Origin: Symsagittifera roscoffensis | Taxonomy: Eukaryota; Xenacoelomorpha; Acoela; Convolutidae | NCBI RefSeq assembly: GCF_963678635.1 | Contig: NC_087064.1 | Coordinates: 51,416,684-51,480,683, forward strand | DNA length: 64,000 nt | Direction: 5' to 3' | In this document: positions 10,074-20,429 of the stretch, one piece after another | Layout of the letters: every line of letters starts with the position of its first letter | Position numbering within the stretch: the first letter of the stretch is position 1 | The notes under the pieces: model-generated | Databases searched by the model: none | What the model was told of the DNA's origin: nothing | The model's input: the letters and a program-made list of their open reading frames with translations, nothing else | Program-made: the position numbers and the translations under genes

Positions 10074-13000
10074 AGAAACTCCAGATGATGATGAAATCTT
10101 TCCTTTTATAGTAGACGCAGATACTGATAGAGGACAACACATATTTTGTCAAAATTTACTCGTAAATTTATTTGAACCCGGAATCAGTCCATGTAAAACA
10201 GAGTTCCCCGATGTAAAAATCAAAAGACAAATCATAGATCACTATCTAAAAGATATATGCAACATAACACAACAGTATGGAATCTACTCCATAGAATTCA
10301 CCTCACCAAACCATAATAATAGAAAATATACAATTCAAACAGACGATCTTGATTTAGAATTTTCAAAAGTTTTTTCAGAATATATAAAAAGCATCCAATA
10401 TCAAAACTCACAAAGAGCAAACTCCATATTCACCAATGAAGTTTTCGCAATAATATATAGTTATATTTCGATATTAGAAAACGAAATCCCAATAACAAAT
10501 GTCTCACCAAAAGAAACATCTAAACATTTGAAAGTACGACATGAAATCACACTACTCTCTAGTTATTTAAACATCATTAAAGAAAATTTCACGAAAGACG
10601 ACGTTTCACAACATACAAAACACGATCTACAAAAAATTTTGGCATGGTTCATAATAGATTACTTCACACACAATATTGATTTAATTGCACAAGCAAGAAA
10701 AAATTTTAGACCCCAAAATTCGAACGATGATACCGCTATCACAGAACAATCAGATTATGTTTGGGACCCCGAATGGTCTCATCCCGCATTTATAAGCTTT
10801 CCACAATCAATCTCAAGTCAAGCAATAGGTACAATATCTTACATAAGAGATTATGTAAGAGTAATACCATTAACAATTGATGCAACACCATTAAACTATA
10901 ATACATTTTTACCCGATACACAAAATAATAGTTTAAACTCTACAGTTATACACAATGAAAACCTCAATGGAACTAGGAATCTTACTCAACAAGATATCCA
11001 GACACCATCACACTTCATAAATGAAGAAATTGTACACACAACAACTACACAACAAAGTATTTCACCAATACGCCCAAATTTAACAACACCAAGAAATACA
11101 AATCCTTCACAAACACAGGTAACCTTACAATCAACCGTTAAACCTTCGGTTGCCCCTAAATATTCACATATGGATTACCAAACATACAGACCCATGACAA
11201 TACCACCAAAAACACGCAAAACATTTACTAGAAACAACTTTGCAGACCATAATTATAATTATACACATCCATCAAAAACATATAATCAACCACAAAGAAA
11301 TTTTAACCAATATACAAGATCTCGAAATTGGGATAACCCAATGGCCCAACCTAATTCAACAAATTTCCAAACAAATCCTCCACGGGATCACAGTGAAAAT
11401 TACCCATTTTTTCAACAAAATAAAAATAAAAAACAGACATCTTATCAAATGGATTATTTATCCTCAGATGATGATTTCTTACAACCAGATATATTTGCAC
11501 AAAATACTCAAGAATATCGTAGACAAGGAATACAGAGAACACGTACAAATCATAGAAATTTTTCTCCACAACCAATAGATGCAAAAAATCAACAACCAAT
11601 TCAACAACAAAATCCAATTAATACACAATCTTTTCAACAAATTCAACAACAAAATCCAATGACTGCACACTCGTATCAACCATCACAAATGCAAAATGAA
11701 ATACCACTCCCATATTATCTCCAACAACATGAGATAACAAGAAACCAACTTTCAAATTTTTCTCAAATGCCAAATGCAGCAGAATCATTACAAATGACAA
11801 TGAATCCATACCTTATGGGTGGATCATCAATAACATCAAACAAACCTTTAATGGTTTTCACAGGAACAGACCCTGAATACTCTGTAGAAGATTATTTAAA
11901 TGCAGTAACAGCAAACCTGATTTTAAATATTGGACCTGAACCAATTAATACGCCACTACATCAAAATTGGATACATCGACGCACAGCGTTAATACAAACA
12001 ACCTTAGATGGCGCAGCCCAAAAATGGTTTTCAGTACTACCTCTAGAAATAAAATCAAACTGGAAAAGATTTACACAAGAATTTTCAAAAATGTTTGACT
12101 CCGAAAGAAACAAACAACAACAAAGAGTTTTATGTAATGAAATTCGCAGATTACCAAACGAAACCATCAAGCAAATAGCAGTACGAATCGAAACACTAGT
12201 TCGAAAAGCATATTCATTAAATACACATGACTATAAAAACACAAAGAATACAGAAATCTTAATGATGACCTTAACACCACAATTAAGGAAAATAGCAATA
12301 AAAAAGAGAGCATCACATCCTTCTTCAATTCGAGAACCCGATTTAGATTTTCGAAAACTAGTAGACAAATTAGAACAAGCAGAAATCACGATGAAACTAG
12401 AAGAAACGGAAAATCTGAAATTACAATACGTTAACAGAATTGAAACGACTCCCACTAATATTAATAATATACAGGAATCAGAGACAGACCTCGTTGAAAA
12501 AATCACTGAAATACTCAATATCTACGAAAAGAACCCAAACTTTAAAGGCAAACCATCTTTCAAAAAATGGTGTAACTATTGCCGACGATACGGACATAGT
12601 ATTTCCGAATGTAGACAAAAACAGCAAGATAATCAAAATAAACCTCAAAAATATAAAGAACCAAATAAATCATTCTATCAATACATGAAAAAAGATCAAA
12701 ATCTACCGAACAAAACAGTCCACAGCAACAACAGTTCAGGAAAACCACTCCCGAACAATACAAATTATACAAGAAATCAATCACCATATAACTCAAGTTA
12801 TAGAGGAAGATCACCAGAACGAAGAAACACGTATAATTCATCACAAAATCACTACAATAGACCAAATAGTCGAAATAACTACTCCAGATCAAATTCAAAC
12901 ACACAACGATTTGTTTCTAGATCTAATTCCCAATCAAGAAATAACTACTATCCAAGCAACCAATCACGAAATTCATCATACAATAGGAATAGAAACTACT

Positions 13001-16000
13001 CCTATAATCGAAATAGAAGTTATTCAAACAACCGAAACCAGAATTACCCGAACAATCGATCAAGGAATAACTCATATAATAGATCGAACTATAACAGACC
13101 AAACAATAATTACCAAAACAGATCGCGAAATAATTCACAAAATCGACACCCAAGTTATAATAATCGTTATAGAAATTATTCCCAATCACCACACCGGAAT
13201 AATAATAACTATAATAATTCTAATAATCGCCACAGAAGTAGTACACCTAAACATCAAAGACAAATCAATCAAGTACAATCTAACCCAGAAACAACATCAG
13301 ACCCTCCAGGTATTGATGACACAGTAACTGATACGTTACAACTCAATCAAATAAACTGTACATCATCAGATTCAGAAAGTGATACTGAAAACACTCTTTC
13401 TATCAATATGATAAAAGTCGAAAATGACTATGAATCTGTCATATATGAACAACCCTTTTCATCACACATATATGAAAATCAATCAGAATTTCTTCAAAAT
13501 TATTACACTACACCCATAAATTCCACACCAACGACGCAAGAAACAAACGAGATTAACACTACAGATCAAACCAATAAAAATACCAAAACAAAATGCTTGA
13601 ATACAAACCACATTTATCAAAATATACAAAAAGAACAACCCAAAGAAAAAATTTGGACAATACCATTTCTCTTAGAAAGCCCAAGAAATAAAGAATTTCA
13701 ACCACCAGACCTTGAAATAGATTTTTTAATTGATTCAGGAGCAGAATCAAACATAATAAACATCCCCACATGGAATGAAATAAAAACTTTACACCCAAAG
13801 TTAATACCTCTTGAAACCTCCAGTAAGTTAGCAACAGCACAAGGATCAACATTGATAAACTACGGAAAAATCCAATTATTTCTCCTCCCCACCAGAACAA
13901 TGGAACAAAGCAAAATTTTAAATAAGCCATTTAAACAAATATTCCATATCACTGACATTAAATATAATATCATTGGAATACCATTTATTTCGAAGTATAT
14001 ACCAACAATTAACATACTAAATAGTAAAATATTAATCAAAGATAAATATACAAAAACAAAAGAAACATCCTTAACATTTTTTCAAAGATTAAATAAACAA
14101 CCACCATTCTTTTCAAAATTCTACCCGATATTTAACAAACAAAGAAAACACCTAAAACCACTATCAGGAAATATCTATAATTTTTCAATCAAACAAGTTC
14201 ACCAATATGATAAAGAACAAAACAAACAAAAATTTTATATGTCAGAATTTGAATTCAAACCTATTCATAAATTTTTCAAAATCACAATCTCATCCATAAA
14301 ATATTTGAAAAATTCGAATTCCGATATCATTTCCTTACATGTCTATAACAACACACCTTACCAAGTAACATTACCTTTAGGACTTTTAGGATACTGCGAA
14401 ACCAACGCTACAATATCACCAATACACGAAAAAGCCTATCGCGTAAATAATATACTCCAATTACTAGATATTTGCCAATCTACAATTCTTAATGAAGAAT
14501 TATCTATAAATAATATAATAAGTAACGAAAACAGAAATACGGATTATTTCACAAAAACTCCATATTTCAAACCTACATTCAACATAAGTAACTACACAGA
14601 GGACCAACAGAAATTTTTAACAATGTTTAATTTCCAACATTCACAAATAACACAAGACGAATTCGAAAAATTAGCCAAACAGCTCATTAAATATTCATCA
14701 GTCTATGCAACATCAAAATTCGATGTTGGCAAAATCAGTTCATCACTACATCTCCCGTTAAAACCAGACGCAGTTTTCAAAAAACAGAGAGCAAGTAAAG
14801 TACCAATTCACTTACATGATAAAGTGAACAGATTACTCGATATTTTAGAACAATACAACATTATATCACCAGTAAACAAAGAAGAACAACCAAAAGGCAA
14901 CACATTCATCAACCCTGTTATCATTCTAGCTAAAGGAGAATCATTAAAAATCGTTCTCGACGCTAGATACCTCAATTCACTCATAGATGAATCAAAATGT
15001 AATTGGCCCATTGAACCAATACAAGTTATTTTAACAAAAATAAACGGCAAATACTTTACAACCGCCGATATGAATAGTGCATACAATCAAATGCCACTAG
15101 ATGAACAATCACGACGTTTAACACAATTTGTTATAGGAAACCAACAATATGAATTCAACCGCTTATTCTATGGAATATCCATAGGACCAGCAGCATTTTC
15201 AGCTTTTATGAGCAAAATTTTTAGACCACTAATACTCAAGAAAAACGCAATCACCTATTTAGACGATGTTTTTATGCAATCACAAACAAAAGACGAGATG
15301 TTCAATGTTTTAGAAAAATATCACCAAATACTTCAGAACGAAAATCTGAAGGCCGCCCCCGATAAATCACACTTTTTTTTGACAAGAGTTAAATTCTTAG
15401 GACATAATATAGAAAGAAAAACAATCACTCCATTGAAATCACGCATTGACGCTATTCAAAAACTTCAACCACCAACAAATAAAAAGAAAATCCAAGAATT
15501 TCTTGGAATGTTAAACTTTTTAAGTAAATATGTTTATAAAATGCAATTATATCTACGACCATTTTATAACATCCTTAGACAACAAAATAATTTTGAATGG
15601 AACACAGAACATCAAACACGATTTGAAGAAATAAAGAAACTTTTAACTGAACAAATTTCAAACACAATTCCAGACTCAAATCAACCATTTTATGCAATGT
15701 GCGATGCTTCGAACTTTGGCATCGGTGCAGCACTATTACAATCACATAATGGTACAAATAAAATGAACCTCATATCAGCAAATTCTCGACTATTCACTCA
15801 AGCAGAGCTACGACTCTCAACTCTAATGAGAGAATGCACAGCCATAATATATACACTGACAGAATATGAATTTCTGATACTTGGATCAAAACATCCAACA
15901 GTTCTATTCACAGACCATAAACCAATCATTTTTCTTTTTACACAAAAGTCTAATCCAAACCACCGAGTTTACAGATTTCAACTAATTCTAATGAAATTTC

Positions 16001-18270
16001 CAAACTTACATATAGTTTGGACTGCAGGAAAAAATCTTGCATTACCAGACACCTTAAGTCGAAATACACCACCTGAATTACTTACACGAAAAACAACAGT
16101 TGAAATACCCAAAAACATAAAATTCTACCTTGCAGAAAACGAAACATCACCCCGATTGGAATGCAAATATGCAGTAAAAACTGATATTGAACAATCACAA
16201 ATAAATAATTTACAACATTTCCCACTTTATTTAGATTGTCAAAATAATCATTATGAAGTTGATCTACTTGGAACATCAACTTTCAAACCAATCCCATATT
16301 CTCAATGGATCAAAAATAACACCCAACAAAAACGAACAAAACAACACCCGCCTAAAAAAGACCATTTTCCACTAATTGAAAAAGAAGATTTAACTGATAA
16401 AATAAATTTATCAGGACCACAAACAAATGATTCAAAATACACAATAAATCAAGTTTTTGACCTTCACGACCCACTTGACACAATACCCTTATCTAAATTA
16501 GAAATCGAAAACATTTTTCTCCCCCCAACAGAAACAATTACAATTTCAACACTGAAACAATATCAAAACCTTGACCCAGTAATTCGACAACTGAAATCAT
16601 GGCACAAATATAAAACTAAACCTATCAAAGCAGATTCAACCATTCTAGGAAACAAAACACTCCTCCGATACTTTCGCAAATTTAACAACACAACAATTAA
16701 CGAAAATACAGACCTTTTAGAGTATAACCTGAATGAATCTACAGTTCCATGTCTCCCTTTAAGTATGATTCTTATAGCTTTTAATATTTCACATACACAA
16801 AATATTAAAGGACACTCTGGATCAGAAAAAACATATTCAAATTTTATACAAAATTTTTACTTCCCAAATGCACCAATTTGGATAAAAGTACTATGCAATG
16901 ATTGTATAGTATGTCAACTAAATAAACCTTACCCAAATCAAAAACAAATAGCACAAAAACAAGATTTTAAAGGACAAAGTTTGTACTTTAATCATCGTAT
17001 CTCATTTGATACTAAGGGACCAATTTCACCCTCATCAGAAGGAAACTCCTACATTATGGTAATTGTTGACGCATTTACACATTATGTAGCACTTAACCCA
17101 GTACCACATTGTAACGCTTATTACGCTTACACGACACTCTATGAACACTGGATAGCAAAATTCGGACTACCAGAAATTTTAGTCACAGACAACGGTACAG
17201 AATTCATAAATAATGAAATTATCACACTATGTCATTTATACAACATTAAACACAAACCACGTACATCTCATGCACCTTGGACAAACGGCTTAGTCGAAGG
17301 TATGAACCGTTCATTACAAGAATATCTTAGATGTATCATCAACGGAAATGATGCAAAATATACCGAATGGTCAGCAGATGTAAAATTATTTCCCTTAGCA
17401 TATAATTCACAAATAACGACAACTTTAGGAATGTCACCATACGAAATGGTTTTTAACCAAAAGCCACGCAAACCAATAATGTTTACAGCAAATTCTCATA
17501 AAAACGCACAAGGTTATTGTCAACCAAATAAAGACTCAATTTGTTATAACCTACCTTTACATACACATGATGAAGATCATTTTCATCACCCACAAATTCT
17601 TAAACTAGCCTCCGGTACACACACCGAATGGATTCTAAATAGAGATAAAAAACACAATGAAATTTATCAAAAAATAACAAAAAAGTTATTACAAAGACAA
17701 AACATCAATGAACAAATCAATTCACGTTTTACACCAGCCTCCGATTTAAAAATTGGAACATTTGTTTTAATACCTAATTTTAATACTCAAAAAGTAATTT
17801 CTAAAAAATTACAACCCCTTCGAAAAGGACCATACCAAATAATTGCAAAACCCACTGATGTCACATATAAAATTACCGACTCAAACAAAAAAGAAATCGT
17901 TCAACATCGAAACAACCTATTACCTTATTACCCAAAAGAATACGCACTCCGCGAATTAACTCAATTATATTCTTTCACAGGATTAAAAATCATTCAAAAT
18001 GAACCACATCTGAAAAACACAGAACAAAATGATAACCCCACCGAAAATCAAAACACAAAACCAACCGCCACCAAAAACAATACACAAAACCATAAAGAAT
18101 CTCCAAAACAAAGAAAAAATAGAAAAATGACAGAACAAATAATACCCCAAGAAGAAATAGACAAATCTGAACATAGAAAAACAACAAGACTCCGAAATCA
18201 ACCACGTAAAAACTACAAAATGTTCATCCCCCAATCTAAAATATTAAAGAAAGTAGAATTTAAAAAGTAA
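10048..18270 (+). CDS. gag-pol: Gag-Pol polyprotein (2740 aa, single frame)
   Basis: One uninterrupted frame holds gag and pol, so no frameshift or stop suppression is needed. Gag: a long Asn/Gln/Thr-rich N-terminal half, a retrotransposon capsid domain at about residues 600-770 (GAAQKWFSVLP), a CCHC zinc knuckle (Cys842, Cys845, His850, Cys855), then a low-complexity Arg/Asn/Ser/Tyr region at about 860-1070. Protease: DSG at 1229-1231. Reverse transcriptase: about 1568-1800 with YLDD at 1737-1740. RNase H: begins near Asp1886 (CDAS). Integrase: HHCC zinc domain (His2249, His2256, Cys2286, Cys2289), catalytic Asp2321, Asp2381 and Glu2417 with 35 residues between the last two, and a GPY module near 2594. 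The domain order and GPY module place it in Ty3/Gypsy. All catalytic residues seen are intact. Gag is about 1200 residues, unusually long. Confidence 0.97.
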   Translation: MSSTHTPGEETPDDDEIFPFIVDADTDRGQHIFCQNLLVNLFEPGISPCKTEFPDVKIKRQIIDHYLKDICNITQQYGIYSIEFTSPNHNNRKYTIQTDDLDLEFSKVFSEYIKSIQYQNSQRANSIFTNEVFAIIYSYISILENEIPITNVSPKETSKHLKVRHEITLLSSYLNIIKENFTKDDVSQHTKHDLQKILAWFIIDYFTHNIDLIAQARKNFRPQNSNDDTAITEQSDYVWDPEWSHPAFISFPQSISSQAIGTISYIRDYVRVIPLTIDATPLNYNTFLPDTQNNSLNSTVIHNENLNGTRNLTQQDIQTPSHFINEEIVHTTTTQQSISPIRPNLTTPRNTNPSQTQVTLQSTVKPSVAPKYSHMDYQTYRPMTIPPKTRKTFTRNNFADHNYNYTHPSKTYNQPQRNFNQYTRSRNWDNPMAQPNSTNFQTNPPRDHSENYPFFQQNKNKKQTSYQMDYLSSDDDFLQPDIFAQNTQEYRRQGIQRTRTNHRNFSPQPIDAKNQQPIQQQNPINTQSFQQIQQQNPMTAHSYQPSQMQNEIPLPYYLQQHEITRNQLSNFSQMPNAAESLQMTMNPYLMGGSSITSNKPLMVFTGTDPEYSVEDYLNAVTANLILNIGPEPINTPLHQNWIHRRTALIQTTLDGAAQKWFSVLPLEIKSNWKRFTQEFSKMFDSERNKQQQRVLCNEIRRLPNETIKQIAVRIETLVRKAYSLNTHDYKNTKNTEILMMTLTPQLRKIAIKKRASHPSSIREPDLDFRKLVDKLEQAEITMKLEETENLKLQYVNRIETTPTNINNIQESETDLVEKITEILNIYEKNPNFKGKPSFKKWCNYCRRYGHSISECRQKQQDNQNKPQKYKEPNKSFYQYMKKDQNLPNKTVHSNNSSGKPLPNNTNYTRNQSPYNSSYRGRSPERRNTYNSSQNHYNRPNSRNNYSRSNSNTQRFVSRSNSQSRNNYYPSNQSRNSSYNRNRNYSYNRNRSYSNNRNQNYPNNRSRNNSYNRSNYNRPNNNYQNRSRNNSQNRHPSYNNRYRNYSQSPHRNNNNYNNSNNRHRSSTPKHQRQINQVQSNPETTSDPPGIDDTVTDTLQLNQINCTSSDSESDTENTLSINMIKVENDYESVIYEQPFSSHIYENQSEFLQNYYTTPINSTPTTQETNEINTTDQTNKNTKTKCLNTNHIYQNIQKEQPKEKIWTIPFLLESPRNKEFQPPDLEIDFLIDSGAESNIINIPTWNEIKTLHPKLIPLETSSKLATAQGSTLINYGKIQLFLLPTRTMEQSKILNKPFKQIFHITDIKYNIIGIPFISKYIPTINILNSKILIKDKYTKTKETSLTFFQRLNKQPPFFSKFYPIFNKQRKHLKPLSGNIYNFSIKQVHQYDKEQNKQKFYMSEFEFKPIHKFFKITISSIKYLKNSNSDIISLHVYNNTPYQVTLPLGLLGYCETNATISPIHEKAYRVNNILQLLDICQSTILNEELSINNIISNENRNTDYFTKTPYFKPTFNISNYTEDQQKFLTMFNFQHSQITQDEFEKLAKQLIKYSSVYATSKFDVGKISSSLHLPLKPDAVFKKQRASKVPIHLHDKVNRLLDILEQYNIISPVNKEEQPKGNTFINPVIILAKGESLKIVLDARYLNSLIDESKCNWPIEPIQVILTKINGKYFTTADMNSAYNQMPLDEQSRRLTQFVIGNQQYEFNRLFYGISIGPAAFSAFMSKIFRPLILKKNAITYLDDVFMQSQTKDEMFNVLEKYHQILQNENLKAAPDKSHFFLTRVKFLGHNIERKTITPLKSRIDAIQKLQPPTNKKKIQEFLGMLNFLSKYVYKMQLYLRPFYNILRQQNNFEWNTEHQTRFEEIKKLLTEQISNTIPDSNQPFYAMCDASNFGIGAALLQSHNGTNKMNLISANSRLFTQAELRLSTLMRECTAIIYTLTEYEFLILGSKHPTVLFTDHKPIIFLFTQKSNPNHRVYRFQLILMKFPNLHIVWTAGKNLALPDTLSRNTPPELLTRKTTVEIPKNIKFYLAENETSPRLECKYAVKTDIEQSQINNLQHFPLYLDCQNNHYEVDLLGTSTFKPIPYSQWIKNNTQQKRTKQHPPKKDHFPLIEKEDLTDKINLSGPQTNDSKYTINQVFDLHDPLDTIPLSKLEIENIFLPPTETITISTLKQYQNLDPVIRQLKSWHKYKTKPIKADSTILGNKTLLRYFRKFNNTTINENTDLLEYNLNESTVPCLPLSMILIAFNISHTQNIKGHSGSEKTYSNFIQNFYFPNAPIWIKVLCNDCIVCQLNKPYPNQKQIAQKQDFKGQSLYFNHRISFDTKGPISPSSEGNSYIMVIVDAFTHYVALNPVPHCNAYYAYTTLYEHWIAKFGLPEILVTDNGTEFINNEIITLCHLYNIKHKPRTSHAPWTNGLVEGMNRSLQEYLRCIINGNDAKYTEWSADVKLFPLAYNSQITTTLGMSPYEMVFNQKPRKPIMFTANSHKNAQGYCQPNKDSICYNLPLHTHDEDHFHHPQILKLASGTHTEWILNRDKKHNEIYQKITKKLLQRQNINEQINSRFTPASDLKIGTFVLIPNFNTQKVISKKLQPLRKGPYQIIAKPTDVTYKITDSNKKEIVQHRNNLLPYYPKEYALRELTQLYSFTGLKIIQNEPHLKNTEQNDNPTENQNTKPTATKNNTQNHKESPKQRKNRKMTEQIIPQEEIDKSEHRKTTRLRNQPRKNYKMFIPQSKILKKVEFKK

Positions 18271-18871
18271 TTTTAAGATTTCATACTTCACAATCTTGAA
18301 ACCTCCGTAACATTTTTCATTTCAATTTTTCAAAATAACATGCTCACAAGTACGCAATAATTCTAGTTCAAAATAGACCAATAGGATTCATCCAATCCGC
18401 CACTTTCTCTAACTCAAACTAAGATCAATTAGACGAATAATCTAGAACTCCAGGCACATCTCTAACTATAACTTTACAACCTCCAGGTCAAAAATAAGCA
18501 AATCACTCCAACTTGACAGCTAAAATAAATATCACCATAATACCGTACCCCTCCCTTATCTAATAACCCAAAGATCAACAATATTTCCCGAACTCAGACC
18601 ACGAATAACCCCAAAACAAATTTGATAACTTAGCCTAAAGTAACAAAATGAAGATTTTAATTAGCCTAAAGTATAAAAATCTCACCATACCCCGGATCAT
18701 TTGACAAACAAAAATAAAGAAAAAGACGACCTCCCAGTCACCATGAAAATTGCCCCCAACAATTTTTTACAAAACTCAACCCACTTGTCAAAAAAACTAA
18801 TAAATAATTCGACCACACTAGAAAATCGCCTCAAACAGCAAAAAATATTCGACCAAGAGATCATTTCTTAA
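18271..18871 (+). other. Spacer between gag-pol and the 3' ORFs
   Basis: 600 nt with no long open frame. Likely to hold splice acceptor or translation-entry signals for the downstream ORFs, but no site stands out. Confidence 0.4.
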
Positions 18872-19102
18872 ATGCTCTTCTCTCAAACAGTTGCTCAAAT
18901 ACTTATAAATTTTAAACATTTTTTTTCAATACTTGAAACCTTTATAATATTTCTTTTTGATATACTTGAATCTTTTCTAATAATCCTAATCATTTTTTGT
19001 AACATTTTTTTAATTTTCTACACTATTCTCGAACTATTCCTCCAACTTTCCAAAACCCTTGAATATATCCACAGGTACGATTTTAACAACTTGTCTAAAT
19101 GA
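18872..19102 (+). CDS. Small hydrophobic ORF 2a (76 aa)
   Basis: From residue about 10 to 58 the peptide is almost entirely Ile, Leu, Phe with few charges, enough for one long or two short membrane spans; the tail is polar and basic. Its stop overlaps the next start as ATGA (19099-19102). AT-rich DNA can encode hydrophobic peptides by chance, so function is unproven, but the ATGA link to a second membrane ORF argues for a real gene pair. A viroporin or small membrane accessory protein is one possibility. Confidence 0.45.
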   Translation: MLFSQTVAQILINFKHFFSILETFIIFLFDILESFLIILIIFCNIFLIFYTILELFLQLSKTLEYIHRYDFNNLSK

Positions 19103-19287
19103 TACGAACAATTTTCAGTAGAACCGATATTTTTTTATTGTTTGTAATTTTCATAACATTTTTATCATCCCTCATTTTGACCATCTGTAAATGTATAAAG
19201 AAAGCAATCCTCACATTTGCCCTAGCAATAGTCCTTCTAATTCTTGTTTTGGAAGAATATTATAATAAACACAAAATTTCTCACTAA
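19099..19287 (+). CDS. Small hydrophobic ORF 2b (62 aa)
   Basis: Starts inside the stop of ORF 2a (ATGA). It has a short basic N terminus with one arginine, a hydrophobic span at about residues 11-29, a Cys/Lys-rich hinge (CKCIKK), a second hydrophobic span at about 36-51 and a charged tail. Topology resembles a small two-span hairpin protein. No family recognised. The next ORF opens nine bases after its stop in the following -1 frame. Confidence 0.45.
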   Translation: MIRTIFSRTDIFLLFVIFITFLSSLILTICKCIKKAILTFALAIVLLILVLEEYYNKHKISH

Positions 19288-19295
19288 AGTAATAA

Positions 19296-20429
19296 TTCAA
19301 AAAACCATCAAAAATTGCTACCCAACAGTCACAGCATCAGTCTTCACCGACATCATCCCAAGATAACCAAACACCACCTTCAACTACTCAAAATCCTCAA
19401 ACATCTACACGAATTTCTTTTCAAGACAATCCATACACTTTTGAAGAACGACATACTCGTTTATCAGAACCACTAGAACCAGTCCAACGACAAGCACCTT
19501 TAAGCGAACCAACATATAACCTATACCCAACACTACCACAAGAACTAAGTAGAATAAGAAATTCTAGTCAAAGCCAAAATACAGTCGAAATAAATAGACA
19601 AATTATACATCCTCGACGAAACAGAAATCTTCAAACTCCCCGAGTTCATTTTGATATACCTCAATCCCCATCACAAAACACTCCAGAAAACCCCATTGGT
19701 ATATTACCAGAAACCCCTACGCTTCTTTCACAACGTAGCACCTCAAGCCTACCATCAGATTACTTAGGTTCAACACCAACATCTGAGCAAATGCGTGAAA
19801 ATCCCTTTAACCCCCCAAACCAGGCATCGCGACTACCATATTGGACTACACATTCATTTACACAAGGTGAACCAAATTTAGTCAATGACCCCATAGATAT
19901 TTCTACGGATACAACAACATCCTCATCACTACCAGAAACATTATCACTACCATCAACACCATCAATAAGCCAGTTTTCACCACCACCCTTTAACTTAAAC
20001 TTTCCAAATAATCTCGACGCCAGATATCGAGAACAATCATCAATAAATATTCCTTTAAGACTAGATTGGAATACATTCACAGCACCTCCACCACTATTTG
20101 GACAACATCAAGAAAGTAACCGCCTTCATAACTGGGCACTTAATAGATTACAATATCGCCAAGATATTCACAACGATATCCGTGATCACAATATTCAAAT
20201 ACTCCAACAAAACAGTTTACAATTAAAGTTTGAAATCACAGTTAAGTTAAATAATATTACCCAACATCCCTACCCATTAAATCCACCTAACATAACAGCT
20301 CAATCACTACCACCACCGTTTATAACTACTGAAGTAATATACAAATACGACAGATATACCAAAAACACAATTGGCTACATTACATTTTATAATCCATACT
20401 CAGGATTATCATACACATGTATATTCTAA
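19296..20429 (+). CDS. Low-complexity ORF without a visible start codon
   Basis: The frame is open for 378 codons, but its first ATG is at 19791, almost halfway in. The N-terminal half (from the CAA codons near 19323) is rich in Gln, Ser, Pro and Thr with Arg; the second half is more varied and ends in a Tyr-rich segment. Composition is constant across the first ATG, so translation most likely begins upstream, by splicing onto an upstream exon (candidate acceptor CCAACAG at 19322-19328), readthrough or a non-AUG start. It overlaps the envelope-like ORF start by 13 nt. No domain recognised. Confidence 0.6.
   Translation, partial: FKKPSKIATQQSQHQSSPTSSQDNQTPPSTTQNPQTSTRISFQDNPYTFEERHTRLSEPLEPVQRQAPLSEPTYNLYPTLPQELSRIRNSSQSQNTVEINRQIIHPRRNRNLQTPRVHFDIPQSPSQNTPENPIGILPETPTLLSQRSTSSLPSDYLGSTPTSEQMRENPFNPPNQASRLPYWTTHSFTQGEPNLVNDPIDISTDTTTSSSLPETLSLPSTPSISQFSPPPFNLNFPNNLDARYREQSSINIPLRLDWNTFTAPPPLFGQHQESNRLHNWALNRLQYRQDIHNDIRDHNIQILQQNSLQLKFEITVKLNNITQHPYPLNPPNITAQSLPPPFITTEVIYKYDRYTKNTIGYITFYNPYSGLSYTCIF

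Noticed and set aside
12560..13192. Long minus-strand ORFs inside gag
   Set aside because: By-products of the A-rich, Asn/Tyr-rich gag repeat region read in reverse.
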